Assembly (NCBI GenBank): GCA_038120765.1
Contig: JAYOMI010000039.1
Span: forward strand, 1 to 31,124
DNA from: CAXBCP01 sp038120765
Lineage (GTDB): Bacteria; Pseudomonadota; Alphaproteobacteria; MPNO01; UBA830
Direction of reading: 5' to 3'
DNA length: 31,124 nucleotides
Each line of letters starts with the position of its first letter. The stretch's first letter is position 1. A program made the position numbers and the translations under genes. The notes below the pieces were generated by a model. The model made no database searches. It saw nothing but the letters and a program-made list of their open reading frames with translations, and was not told the DNA's origin. Shown here piece by piece: positions 17,820 to 26,335 of the stretch.

Positions 17820-18814
17820 ATGGTATCTGCATTTCAGTCGCCGCTGACAGCGGCGGATATCAAGGCGAAAGCGCGGGAATTCGGAGTGGATCTGGTGGGG
17901 ATCGCCGATGGGGCGGTTCTGGAAGAGAACACGCCACCGGATTTTCCGAAGAAACCGTCGGATATCACCGATCACGACGGTGGCCGGGTCATCGTTATCG
18001 GCAAACGCTACGCGAGCGGTACAACCCGGATCAAGCGCTGGGACGAGCGCCACAAGTATTACAACGACGAACTGACCCTCACGATGCTCGAGGAGGCGTC
18101 GTTGAACCTCGTCTACTGGCTTGAGGATCAAGGCTACCCTGGAATCATCATTCCACCGACCCATGTCGATCCCTGGGCCTATCAGAACGATCCGAATGAG
18201 CATCTGACGACGCTTCTTTCGCTGAATCATGCGGCGGTGGAGGCGGGGNNNNNNNNNNCACGCTCGGTCTCAACCTGCAGCTGCTTACTCCTGAATTCGG
18301 TCCGCGCGTCATGCTGACCGCCGTGATGTGTTCGGTCGATTGCGAGACCGATAGCCCGATGACCGAGGCATTATGCAGGGGGCCGGAATGCGGGCGCTGC
18401 CTGTCGACCTGTCCCGGCGACGTTGTCGGTCACTGGACCCGGGACTGGGCAGCCTGCGACCGCTATCGCTCGCCGCACGGTTTCGCGCAGCTTACCGATC
18501 ATCTCGAGAATATTTTTGACGAATCCGACGCGGGGAAGAAACTCGATCTCGTGCGATCGGAGGAATCTTTCAATCTCTGGCAGAGTATTCTGCGCGGATC
18601 GGGGGTCGTTACCGGGTGCCGGCGATGTCAGGATGTATGTCCGGTCGGCGCCGATTACGAACGCCTGCTCGAAGATGCGCTGCACATTATCCCGGAAGAT
18701 ACGCCCGACAAACAGGCGCGGCTCGCGGGTATGGTCGATGCAGAAAACAGCCGGAACATGCCGGCGGAATTTGACGCCAATAGCCGTTGGATCGGAACGG
18801 TTGGTGGAAAATGA
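17820..18814 (+). CDS. QueG/reductive-dehalogenase-like double [4Fe-4S] protein, copy 2 (contains an assembly gap)
   Basis: About 329 residues, paralogous to the preceding gene: KAKAREFGVDLVGIADGAV matches its N-terminus, and LNLQLLTPEFGPRVMLT matches its middle. Cysteines are CRGPECGRCLSTCPGD, AACDRYR and TGCRRCQDVCPVGADYE, again fitting two [4Fe-4S] clusters. The ATG follows the stop of copy 1 immediately, and its own TGA overlaps the ATG of the CoA-ligase gene (ATGA at 18811-18814), so translation of all three is probably coupled. The gap at 18249-18258 falls in the conserved EAGLGTLGLN segment and breaks the frame only because of its nominal length. Copies differ enough that they may have separate roles or form a heterodimer. 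Confidence 0.8.
18249..18258. other. Assembly gap (10 N)
   Basis: Inside the second FeS gene. The paralogue reads EAGLGTFGLE where this one reads EAG-gap-TLGLN, so only Leu-Gly seems missing. The sequence after the gap starts with the last base of the Gly codon, implying about 5 missing bases. Confidence 0.99.
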
Positions 18815-20124
18815 GCTCTGGAAGCGTTGAAAAACCGGCCCTGAGCCTGCCGGAATCCCCTGAAGCAATTGCCGAAATACAGCGGATACGCAAACCGGTC
18901 GCTTTCGAAAACGCCCGCCGCACCAAATTCTGGAAAGGCAAGCTGGACCACATCAATCCGGCGAAACTCGACGATCCGGAAGAATGGGCGAAAATTCCAA
19001 TTCTTGACAAGGACCAGCTGCGGGAGCTGTCGACAGAGGAATTCTATGCGGATTTCTGTACTGCAAAGCAGGAAGATATTTGCGAGTACTGGCGTTCCGG
19101 CGGCAGCACGGGAAGGCCGCTCTTCTATCCGAAGACGTACGAGGATATCCGCTACAACATGGTCGGGTTCGCCCGCACCTATGAATGTACGGGTACGCTT
19201 CCCGGTAACCTCGCCCATATTGCGTTCCCCTTGGGGATTCATCCTGCCGGCCATATGTGGGCGCGTTCGGCGCGTATGATGGGTATCGGCGCCATATGGG
19301 GCGGTTCGGGCGCCGTCCTTCCGTCGACCGTTCAGCTGGAACTGATACAGAGCCTGAAACCCACGGTCTTTATGGGAATGTCCAGCTACGGCCTGCATCT
19401 TGCTAATCTCGCGGCTTCGCAGGGTATCGATCTACCAGGCGGCACGGTGAACCGCATTTTGTGCACAGCGGAGCCTGTCTCGGCGGCAAAACGCGCACGG
19501 CTGGGCCGTGACTGGGGTGCGGAGGTCTATGACTGCTTCGGCATGACAGAGTGCAGCATGATGGGTGCCGAGAGCGAGGCGCGCGACGGCTTTCATATCT
19601 GGACCGACCTTGCCTTTATCGAGGTGCTCGATGAGGAAACCATGAAACCAGTGGGCGAGGGCGAGCCGGGCGTTCTGGTAATGACACCGCTGTTCAGCAA
19701 TAACGGCGCGGCCTTCCTGCGCTGGAATTCGGGCGATATCGTGACCTGGCAGAAACAGGGCGCGACCACCTCGGGTTACAGCGTCTTTCCGGTCCTGCGA
19801 CACGCGCACCGGACGGCCGGATTCTTCAAAATCCGCGGTGTGAATATCAATCATCAGGAATACGAGGATTTCCTGTTCGATATTCCGGAAGTGAATGACT
19901 TCAAGGCGGAGCTGGTCACCCTGCAGGACGGGACGGACGGCTTTGCTTTATCGATTGAGGTTCGGCCCGGCGCCGATGTCGACGCCGTCCGTCAGAAAAT
20001 CGCGGAAACAACGAAGCATACGTTCGAAGTGACGCCCGACGTATCGGTACTGACTTTGGGAACGCTCGCAAAAGAGTTCGAGAGCAGTGTAAAGGCGCCC
20101 CGGTTCGCCGATAAACGCCAATAG
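18811..20124 (+). CDS. Phenylacetate-CoA ligase (PaaK)-like AMP-forming acyl-CoA ligase
   Basis: 437 residues from ATG 18811. The family activates aryl or acyl acids with ATP to an adenylate and then a CoA thioester. The phosphate-binding loop is SGGSTGRP at residues 96-103, the adenine-binding motif CFGMTECS at 242-249, followed by RWNSGDIV and a C-terminal domain starting near GFFKIRGVNI. The length and lack of an upstream domain fit PaaK rather than classical acetyl-CoA synthetases. An upstream in-frame start at 18787 is possible, but ATG 18811 overlaps the preceding stop as ATGA and has GGTGGAAA before it. As the third gene of the FeS operon it probably makes the CoA ester that the FeS proteins, or an unseen partner, act on. 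It is convergent with the response regulator, 13 bases apart. Confidence 0.88.
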   Translation: MSSGSVEKPALSLPESPEAIAEIQRIRKPVAFENARRTKFWKGKLDHINPAKLDDPEEWAKIPILDKDQLRELSTEEFYADFCTAKQEDICEYWRSGGSTGRPLFYPKTYEDIRYNMVGFARTYECTGTLPGNLAHIAFPLGIHPAGHMWARSARMMGIGAIWGGSGAVLPSTVQLELIQSLKPTVFMGMSSYGLHLANLAASQGIDLPGGTVNRILCTAEPVSAAKRARLGRDWGAEVYDCFGMTECSMMGAESEARDGFHIWTDLAFIEVLDEETMKPVGEGEPGVLVMTPLFSNNGAAFLRWNSGDIVTWQKQGATTSGYSVFPVLRHAHRTAGFFKIRGVNINHQEYEDFLFDIPEVNDFKAELVTLQDGTDGFALSIEVRPGADVDAVRQKIAETTKHTFEVTPDVSVLTLGTLAKEFESSVKAPRFADKRQ

Positions 20125-20137
20125 GTAAGCGAAGCCT

Positions 20138-21094
20138 TTAGGCCGGATGGCCCTGGCGGGCTGCGCCCGCGCCGACAACCATCTTTCTGATGTCCTGGGC
20201 GGATTGGGTCTGTAAGGCACCCGGCCGGTCAGCCGCGCGGACAGCCATCGAGAGCTGGGCGAGCAATTCAAGGTCCTTTTTGGCAAACTTGCCGCGTGAA
20301 TCGATCAATGACTGCACCACGGTTCGCAATGGAACGCACAGCTCTTCCAGGTCCTTCGATCCTGCGGAAAAGGAGCGCATTTTCAGATCGTTGGTCACTC
20401 TTTTAAGCTCGGCGAGCTTTTGGCCGGGGTTGCTCAGTTTGCCCGCGCGAAAGCCTTCGAGGATCGTGTCCCCGAGAAAGGCCACCTGAAAGGCCTGCCG
20501 GTCGATCTTCTGGTCGTTGATATCCGATCGGGCTGCGGCGATTTCTTCCTTCAGCCGCGCGGCATCGTACTGACCCAGCGCCTTCGCTCTGAGGGAGTTC
20601 GGGACCTCCACAAGTTCGACCTCGTTACCGCGGTCGTCCAGAAAGCGCCGGTCCGGCCCGATGTAATCCGATGTGACCACGAAGGGCTTGCGGGCGTGCA
20701 CAAGGGCCTCGATCCGGTCAAGGATCAGGGATGGCGATATCGGCGCAGCAACGAGGACGTCGGCGCCGGAGCTCATAACCTTGTTGACGAGAGCCTGTTT
20801 GGGCGACCAGGCGACTGCGATGATGCAGATAAAGGGATTGGTGCCGAGTTCGTTATGACGGATTGCCGAAAAAATCTGGCAGGCTTCATCCGTATTCTCG
20901 GTGACGTCACAGATCACGATATCGGGGCCATTCGGGTCCGAGACTGAATCTGTAATGGTGTCGAGGTCGCCGCCTTCCCAGATATTGCCGTTTCTCATCC
21001 CGGCATCATTCAGCGCCATGCGCAGACTGCTGCGCACCTGAACCCGCGGGTCACATAAAAACAGGCGTATATCCTCGAATTTTACTTCTGCCAT
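20138..21094 (-). CDS. Atypical response regulator with REC domain and helical C-terminal region
   Basis: 318 residues. Residues about 8-135 form a CheY-like receiver: acidic D15 (LFLCDPR) and phosphoacceptor candidate D63 (IVICDVTE). The switch Thr/Ser position reads IIAVAWS and the usual KP before helix 5 reads VAAPIS, so the conserved Lys is replaced by Ala (residue 118). A linker FVVTSDYIGPDRR follows, then a mostly alpha-helical region (150-318) without a DNA-binding or enzymatic motif I recognise. The missing Lys and switch residue suggest phosphorylation-independent or altered signalling. No histidine kinase is nearby. A 35-residue membrane protein ends about 105 bases upstream on the same strand. 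Confidence 0.85.
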   Translation of the reverse strand: MAEVKFEDIRLFLCDPRVQVRSSLRMALNDAGMRNGNIWEGGDLDTITDSVSDPNGPDIVICDVTENTDEACQIFSAIRHNELGTNPFICIIAVAWSPKQALVNKVMSSGADVLVAAPISPSLILDRIEALVHARKPFVVTSDYIGPDRRFLDDRGNEVELVEVPNSLRAKALGQYDAARLKEEIAAARSDINDQKIDRQAFQVAFLGDTILEGFRAGKLSNPGQKLAELKRVTNDLKMRSFSAGSKDLEELCVPLRTVVQSLIDSRGKFAKKDLELLAQLSMAVRAADRPGALQTQSAQDIRKMVVGAGAARQGHPA

Positions 21095-21199
21095 AGATGA
21101 TCCAATCGGAACGAAACGGGATGTCGGGCAAATTACGCCGGACCCCCGGAATATCGCGCGAAATGATTTACGAATGGCTAACTGCGGAACCGGAAATAG

Positions 21200-21307
21200 C
21201 TAAAATGCGCCCATTGTCCGCAGTAATGTGATGCTGGTCATCAGCCAGCCGAGGGCAATGAGGCCCCCAAGCACGACATACACCGCGCTGGTCTTCCTGC
21301 TATCCAT
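21200..21307 (-). CDS. Small single-pass membrane protein, 35 residues
   Basis: Starting at ATG 21307 (MDSRKTSAVYVVLGGLIALG), it has one hydrophobic segment from about residue 8 to 27 and a short tail TLLRTMGAF. AAAAGG and TAGG lie just upstream of the ATG, a credible ribosome site. A longer frame reaching 21532 is less likely: its extra N-terminus is polar and without homology I recognise. ACTGCGGA (21181-21188) and TCCGCAGT (21217-21224) form a perfect inverted repeat around its stop. Function unknown. Confidence 0.5.
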   Translation of the reverse strand: MDSRKTSAVYVVLGGLIALGWLMTSITLLRTMGAF

Positions 21308-21557
21308 TTGCCTACCTTTTACGCGTCGAGAACTCACTATTAACGACTGAAACATATCGAAACATAATTGTCCGAATGTCAATGAAGGCCCGCCGGAAAT
21401 GGGTTGTTCGGACTGGGTAAATCCGGAGTCCCAGGGGTGAACACGTGCTGATCTGAACGAGCGCGACGGATTAGAATGGATGTCGGCGTGCGATACAGGA
21501 ATATTCGTTCCGGGGATTCCGAAATGCTGCACGGTTCTGGATCAGGGAGCACTGTAC

Positions 21558-22190
21558 ATGCAACAGATCAGCCGCCGATATCTTGTTTCGGCTGGGATTA
21601 TGTCCGGATTGATGATTGCGGGCGCTGCCACGGCGGCAGCGCGGGCATTGACTCCGCCGGGGACCAAAGGCCCGTTTTATCCCGACCGCTTGCCGCTCGA
21701 TACAGATAACGACCTTGTTAAGGTCGGCGCCAACGGGAAAGCAGCGGCGGGAGAGGTTTTTCATCTGAGCGGACGGATACTGAACAGGGATGGCACGCCC
21801 TATACCGGCTTTGTTGTCGAGATATGGCAATGCGATGCAAACGGTATTTACCTTCATAGCGGAGATACCGGCCGGAGGAGATTCGATCCCAATTTTCAGG
21901 GGTTCGGGACAGCGGTTACGCGCGCGAACGGGAGTTACCGGTTCCGCACCATCAAACCGGTCTCCTATCCGGGCCGCACACCCCATATCCACTTCAAGGA
22001 GAAGGCTCCGAACCGTCGGGAGTTTACCTCCCAGATGTATATCGCCGGTCACCCCGGCAATGACAGCGACTTTCTGTATCGTCGCCTGGGCGGCCCGGCG
22101 GCGAAAAATGCCGCGTCTGTCGCTCTGTTTGCGGCGCCCGAACTCGAGCCCGGTGCCGTAAAAGGAACGTTTGATATCGTTCTGAGCTGA
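21558..22190 (+). CDS. Exported intradiol ring-cleavage dioxygenase-like protein
   Basis: 210 residues from ATG 21558, 8 bases after GGGAG. The N-terminus MQQISRRYLVSAG followed by a hydrophobic stretch and ATAAARA is a Tat-type signal, so the enzyme should fold in the cytoplasm and be exported. All four non-heme Fe(III) ligands of protocatechuate 3,4-dioxygenase-type enzymes are present: Y98 (GIYLH), Y137 (SYPGR), H143 and H145 (PHIHF). The first two Tyr are 39 residues apart, as in protocatechuate 3,4-dioxygenase beta, but the loop before the His pair is 7 residues shorter. PPGTKGPFYPDRLP near the N-terminus is typical of secreted intradiol homologues. The substrate is probably a catechol; an earlier in-frame ATG at 21480 would hide the Tat signal. 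Confidence 0.85.
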   Translation: MQQISRRYLVSAGIMSGLMIAGAATAAARALTPPGTKGPFYPDRLPLDTDNDLVKVGANGKAAAGEVFHLSGRILNRDGTPYTGFVVEIWQCDANGIYLHSGDTGRRRFDPNFQGFGTAVTRANGSYRFRTIKPVSYPGRTPHIHFKEKAPNRREFTSQMYIAGHPGNDSDFLYRRLGGPAAKNAASVALFAAPELEPGAVKGTFDIVLS

Positions 22191-22505
22191 CAGAATCGAT
22201 TCGTCAGGGCGCTTTTCTTTTGAACACCGCATCACCATAATCCCCTGTCAATAAAAGGCTATTCAGAAAGAATCGGTTTCGAATCGGTCTTTATTAGGAA
22301 ACTGTCAGCATCTAGTAAAAGCTGATAGGTTTACTTCCATGAATACTATAGATCGTATTCAAAAGTTGCTTCGCGGTTCTCTCCCTTGCCGTGAAGTATG
22401 TGCGCCTCAAAGGAAGTCGTTTTGGTTGTCCCACCAATGCCTCTTTGTACTCCTTTGTGTTGGGCGGAGCCGTTAAAGCTGGCGTAGGCGTTGGCTCCGT
22501 TCTTT
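22191..22505. other. Low-GC intergenic region between convergent genes
   Basis: 315 bases, visibly richer in A+T than its surroundings. A direct repeat GAATCGGT occurs at 22270-22277 and 22281-22288. CGGAGCC and GGCTCCG near 22470-22500 can pair across a 21-base loop, a weak hairpin followed by TTCTTTTC on the plus strand. An 86-codon minus-strand ORF (22312-22572) overlaps the end of the SpmAB gene and has no recognisable match; I do not call it. Confidence 0.5.
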
Positions 22506-23831
22506 TCAGAAGCTTCCATACAGCATCGAACAGATAAACACGGCGGCAGCTATCCCGGCCGCATCCGCGCACAGGGCGGCGACAAGCGCATAGCGGATCC
22601 GCTTTATCTGAACAGCGCCAAAGTAAACAGCAAGAACATAGAACGTTGTTTCGGTCGATCCCTGCAGGGTGCTGACCAGGTAACCCGCATAGGAGTCCGG
22701 TCCGATTGACGGGTCCTGGATAATGGATGCGAGCACGCCGTAGGCGCCTGACCCTGACAAAGGCCGCAGGAGCGCCATCGGCAGGGCTTCCGCCGGCATC
22801 CCAACGAGCGTTGTGAGCGGGGCGATCACCGAAATGAATACTTCGAGCGCGCCCGAAGACCTGAACATTCCAACGGCGACAAGAATGGCGACCAGATAGG
22901 GGATTATCCGGATGGCGACATTGAAGCCGTCTTTCGCGCCTTCGACAAAGGCCTCATAGACCCTGATCTTCTTTGCGACCCCGAAACCAAGCAGTGCCAC
23001 CGTCAGGCCGGGAATGATCCACGGCGAGATCGTCCGACCATACAGGATGGTTACCGGGATAAGGCCCAGGATTGTGAGAAGGGCCGCAGCGGATATCCAG
23101 GCCGGATAGGAATCGTCGGCTTCGTCGGGAAGGGCTTCGGCGTCTGTATCTGCTTCGGTATCAAGGGAGACAATCTCCGCTGCGGGCGTCACGTCCTCTG
23201 CGGTGGCCCAGCGGCGGCGCAGAACCAGACACATCACGATTGCGACTGTTGTTGAAATGACGGTCGCGAACAGTGTCGTCGGCAGGATACCGGCAGGATC
23301 GTTGGACCCCGCCGCGGCGCGAAGGGCGATCACACCCGTCGGCAGAAGGGTAACGCTGGAGGTATTGATCGCGAGAAACAGCGCCATCGCATTCGTCGCG
23401 GTGCCCTTGCAGGGATTGAGCCTGTCCAGCTCCTGCATGGCGCGGATCCCGAACGGGGTGGCCGCATTGCCGAGGCCCAGCGCGTTTGCCGACATGTTCA
23501 TGATCATCGCGCCCATCGCGGGGTGATTTGCCGGCACGTCGGGAAACAGGCGCACCATCAGGGGGCGGATCGTCTTGGCGATAACCCGTAGCATCCCGCC
23601 TTCTTCGGCGACCTTCATCAGTCCGAGGAAGAACGCCATCACACCGATCAGGCCGATCGCCAGCGTAACCGAGCTTCCGGCCGTATCCACCATGCCGGTG
23701 GCAAGCGTCTGCATCGGCGATACCGCGTCGACCCCGTTTGATACAGAAGTCGGTGACGGTATCCAGGTGATCTGGCGATACCCGGCCACGAGGAAGGCGA
23801 TCAGGATAATGGCGAAAAATATGCCGTTCAT
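22506..23831 (-). CDS. Fused SpmA-SpmB (spore maturation/nucleoside-recognition domain) membrane protein
   Basis: 441 residues from ATG 23831 (MNGIFFAIILIAFLVAGYRQ). The N-terminal half carries the SpmA signature MNMSANALGLGNAATPFG and ELDRLNP; the C-terminal half carries the SpmB signature IIPYLVAILVAVGMFRSSGAL. A charged acidic linker (DTEADTDAEALPDEADDSYPA) joins them. Both parts are multi-pass and belong to the Gate/nucleoside-recognition superfamily; Bacillus SpmA and SpmB act in spore core dehydration, while fused forms occur in many non-sporulating proteobacteria with unknown function. Longer upstream frame (to 23936) is Arg-rich and overlaps the preceding MFS gene, so I reject that start. 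It is the last of four same-strand genes and follows the MFS stop by 28 bases. Confidence 0.85.
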   Translation of the reverse strand: MNGIFFAIILIAFLVAGYRQITWIPSPTSVSNGVDAVSPMQTLATGMVDTAGSSVTLAIGLIGVMAFFLGLMKVAEEGGMLRVIAKTIRPLMVRLFPDVPANHPAMGAMIMNMSANALGLGNAATPFGIRAMQELDRLNPCKGTATNAMALFLAINTSSVTLLPTGVIALRAAAGSNDPAGILPTTLFATVISTTVAIVMCLVLRRRWATAEDVTPAAEIVSLDTEADTDAEALPDEADDSYPAWISAAALLTILGLIPVTILYGRTISPWIIPGLTVALLGFGVAKKIRVYEAFVEGAKDGFNVAIRIIPYLVAILVAVGMFRSSGALEVFISVIAPLTTLVGMPAEALPMALLRPLSGSGAYGVLASIIQDPSIGPDSYAGYLVSTLQGSTETTFYVLAVYFGAVQIKRIRYALVAALCADAAGIAAAVFICSMLYGSF

Positions 23832-23859
23832 GCGACTGACGTTATCATGAAGCAGCGTA

Positions 23860-25080
23860 TCATTGGGTTTCCGGCCGTGCGGCCGCGCTTTTTCCCGCAA
23901 GCGCCATCGAAATACCCGAAAGCATGATAAGCGCACCGGACAGGTAGAAGATTTCGAGGGGCAGTGCTGCGCCGATCATATATCCATAAACCAATGGAAC
24001 GCTCGCGGCCCCGATATCCAGTCCGGAAAAGACGAACCCGAAGACCTTGCCGCTCGATTCCGGCGGCGCGAGGCTGCTGACGACAAGATCGCGGGAAGAG
24101 AAAGCGAACCCGAACAGGAAGCCCGTGATCGCGAACAGGGGATAGATAATAAGAGGGGACGGCGGCACGATGGCCATCAGGACCATGCCGAGACCGGAGA
24201 GCAGAAAACTGACGAACGTGAGGCGTAGATGATCGCGGACCCGGTCCGCAACTACGCCGCCGGCGAGCACCCCGATGATGATGCCCACGACAAAGACGGA
24301 AATAAAGCTGTTGCCCAGCACGACCGGGATATCGTGGGCCAGAAAATACGCTTTGTCGGCGAACCACTGAGGTCCCATCTGCCCGCCGGCGAGCAGGGCG
24401 AAAAACACCAGACAGAGCAGGGCCGGTGCGCTTGAAAGCAGTTTGATATCGGCCTTCAGGTCGGGGCTCCTGGACGTATCGCGGCGGGTGTGGGAGGAAT
24501 CCCGAAAATCGGTGCTGAGGGCAATCGCGACCAGAACCGTGATCAGCCCGGCTGCCCCCGCAATCATGACAGATGTTTTCCAGCCCCAGAGAGCGCCCAT
24601 TCCGGCCATCAGCACCGGGCCCACAGCGTATCCGACGAAACCGCCGAAATTATGGATACTGAACGCCCGGCCGAGCCGAGGCTTGGAAACGGATGCATTC
24701 AGGATGGAATAATCCGCAGGATGAAACACGCTGTTCCCGGCGCCCGCCACGATCGAAAAAACGACAAGCGCGGGATAACCGGGCACCAGTCCGTACAGGA
24801 TCGTCGTGCCCGCCATCAGGGCGACGCCTGCCATCAGGATCGGCCGCGCACCGAACTTGTCGACAAAGAACCCCACCGGCAATTGCAGGGAGAAAGACGT
24901 TGTGTAGAAAACGGTGATCAGCAGCGCCAGGCTGCCGTAGCTATAACCTTCCGTCTGGTGGATCAGCACGAAGAGCGGCGGCAGCGCGAGCTGGTAGAAG
25001 TGACTGAAGAAATGACACAGGCCGACAACTCCCATAACCCGGAAATCGCGCCGTCTCTCGCCGAGGGCTGCCGCCTGCAT
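23860..25080 (-). CDS. MFS transporter, copy 2 of a tandem pair
   Basis: 406 residues, about 12 membrane segments. HFFSHFYQLALPPLFVLIH in the first segments and GNSVFHPADYSILNASVS place it with the fosmidomycin-resistance-like/oxalate-formate-like MFS branch shared with its neighbour. Motif A is VDKFGARPILM. It starts 3 bases after the stop of the upstream paralogue, so the two are cotranscribed and perhaps arose by duplication. The substrate is unknown; organic-acid transport would fit the surrounding catabolic genes but is inference. Confidence 0.9.
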   Translation of the reverse strand: MQAAALGERRRDFRVMGVVGLCHFFSHFYQLALPPLFVLIHQTEGYSYGSLALLITVFYTTSFSLQLPVGFFVDKFGARPILMAGVALMAGTTILYGLVPGYPALVVFSIVAGAGNSVFHPADYSILNASVSKPRLGRAFSIHNFGGFVGYAVGPVLMAGMGALWGWKTSVMIAGAAGLITVLVAIALSTDFRDSSHTRRDTSRSPDLKADIKLLSSAPALLCLVFFALLAGGQMGPQWFADKAYFLAHDIPVVLGNSFISVFVVGIIIGVLAGGVVADRVRDHLRLTFVSFLLSGLGMVLMAIVPPSPLIIYPLFAITGFLFGFAFSSRDLVVSSLAPPESSGKVFGFVFSGLDIGAASVPLVYGYMIGAALPLEIFYLSGALIMLSGISMALAGKSAAARPETQ

Positions 25081-25083
25081 GGC

Positions 25084-26325
25084 TTATTCCGCCGCGGCCA
25101 AGGCCTGTTTTTTCGTGGCGGCGTTTGTCATCTGCATAACGACCACCGACAGAAGCCAGAGGATCGCGACGCACAGGAATGCCGTCCGCGGAATACCCGT
25201 ATCGACGAACCAGCCAAAGAGAACGGGTATCAGGGCAGCGCCGAAATCCATGCCGGAATAGACGAATCCGAACACGCGTCCGCTTGCGCCCTTGGGCGTT
25301 GCGGCGCGGATGAGCAGTTCGCGGGACGGGAAGACCACGCCATAGAGGAAGCCGACAACGGCAAAAATGCCATAGAGCTGCCAGCTCGTCATATCCAGCA
25401 GCCAGATAGAGGCGACCAGAAATGCACCGACGGTATATCCACCCGTCACGATAAGGTCGGGCTTGCGGAAGTAATCGCCGATATATCCGCCGCAGAGAAC
25501 GCCGATCATCACCGCACCGATCATGACGGAGACGAAAGCGCCGGCCGCCTGCAGATCGAAGCTGTATATCTCGTGCATCAATGTCGGAACGAAGGTCATC
25601 AGACCCATTTGCCCCATGGCTGTGAAGAAGAAGAACACCCAGCACATGATCACCGGGGCGGTTGTGAGTGTCTTGACGCTTTCCCTGAGGGGTTCCTGGG
25701 CGGCGCCGGATTCGGCACGTTCATGGGTACTGTCCCGGAAGTCCCGGCTGCCGCCCCACAGGATTGCAAACAGGACAAGCCCGACTGCGCCCGCCGCTGT
25801 GATCGCCAATTGCCAGCCGACCAGATTGCCGAGGAAGATCATGCTGACCGGTGCCAGCACATAGCCCGCATATCCGCCGAACATGTGAAAGCTGAACGCC
25901 CGGGCCATCCGGCCTTCGCTGATCGTCGCATTCATGATGCTGTAGTCGCAGGGATGAAAGACGCTGTTCCCGATGCCCGCCAGGATCGACAGGACAAGGA
26001 GAATAGGGAGTATGGGAATTATGCCCATCAACGTCGTCGCGCCGGCCAAAAGGCCGAGTCCTGCCAGCAAAACAACCCGCGCCCCGAAACGGTCGACGAG
26101 AAATCCCGAGAACGGCTGGCACACGGCCGAGGCGATATAGAACGCCAGGGTGAGCGAGGCGAGTTGTACGTAGGAAAAACCCTCCGCGCCGTTGATCAGT
26201 AGAAACAGCGGCGGCAGGGCGAGTTGATAGAAATGGCTCGCGCCATGGGACACGCCGATCAGCGAAATAACGCGCCGGTCGCGCCGGAGAACGTCGGTAT
26301 CGGAGAGGGTTGCTGCCTGGGACAT
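25084..26325 (-). CDS. MFS transporter, copy 1 of a tandem pair
   Basis: 413 residues, 12 predicted membrane segments. The segments ASHFYQLALPPLFLLIN, VDRFGARVVLL and GNSVFHPCDYSIMNATIS parallel the next gene almost position by position, showing a tandem duplication that has since diverged. The C-terminus ends in a short Lys/Ala-rich tail (ATKKQALAAAE). The ATG at 26325 follows the HbpS-like stop by 10 bases, making it the second gene of the unit running down to the SpmAB fusion. Confidence 0.9.
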   Translation of the reverse strand: MSQAATLSDTDVLRRDRRVISLIGVSHGASHFYQLALPPLFLLINGAEGFSYVQLASLTLAFYIASAVCQPFSGFLVDRFGARVVLLAGLGLLAGATTLMGIIPILPILLVLSILAGIGNSVFHPCDYSIMNATISEGRMARAFSFHMFGGYAGYVLAPVSMIFLGNLVGWQLAITAAGAVGLVLFAILWGGSRDFRDSTHERAESGAAQEPLRESVKTLTTAPVIMCWVFFFFTAMGQMGLMTFVPTLMHEIYSFDLQAAGAFVSVMIGAVMIGVLCGGYIGDYFRKPDLIVTGGYTVGAFLVASIWLLDMTSWQLYGIFAVVGFLYGVVFPSRELLIRAATPKGASGRVFGFVYSGMDFGAALIPVLFGWFVDTGIPRTAFLCVAILWLLSVVVMQMTNAATKKQALAAAE

Positions 26326-26335
26326 ATTTAAAAGA

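Noticed and set aside
16754..18814. Frameshifted pseudogenes at the two FeS genes
   Set aside because: The frame changes coincide exactly with the N runs and disappear if the gap lengths implied by the paralogue are used.
22312..22572. 86-codon minus-strand ORF in the low-GC region
   Set aside because: Overlaps the end of the SpmAB gene in another frame, has no recognisable match and no ribosome site; kept only as a note.
24490..26202. 570-codon plus-strand ORF opposite the two MFS genes
   Set aside because: Rich in Arg, Asp, His and Gln with no hydrophobic pattern or domain; it is the antisense shadow of two clear membrane transporters.
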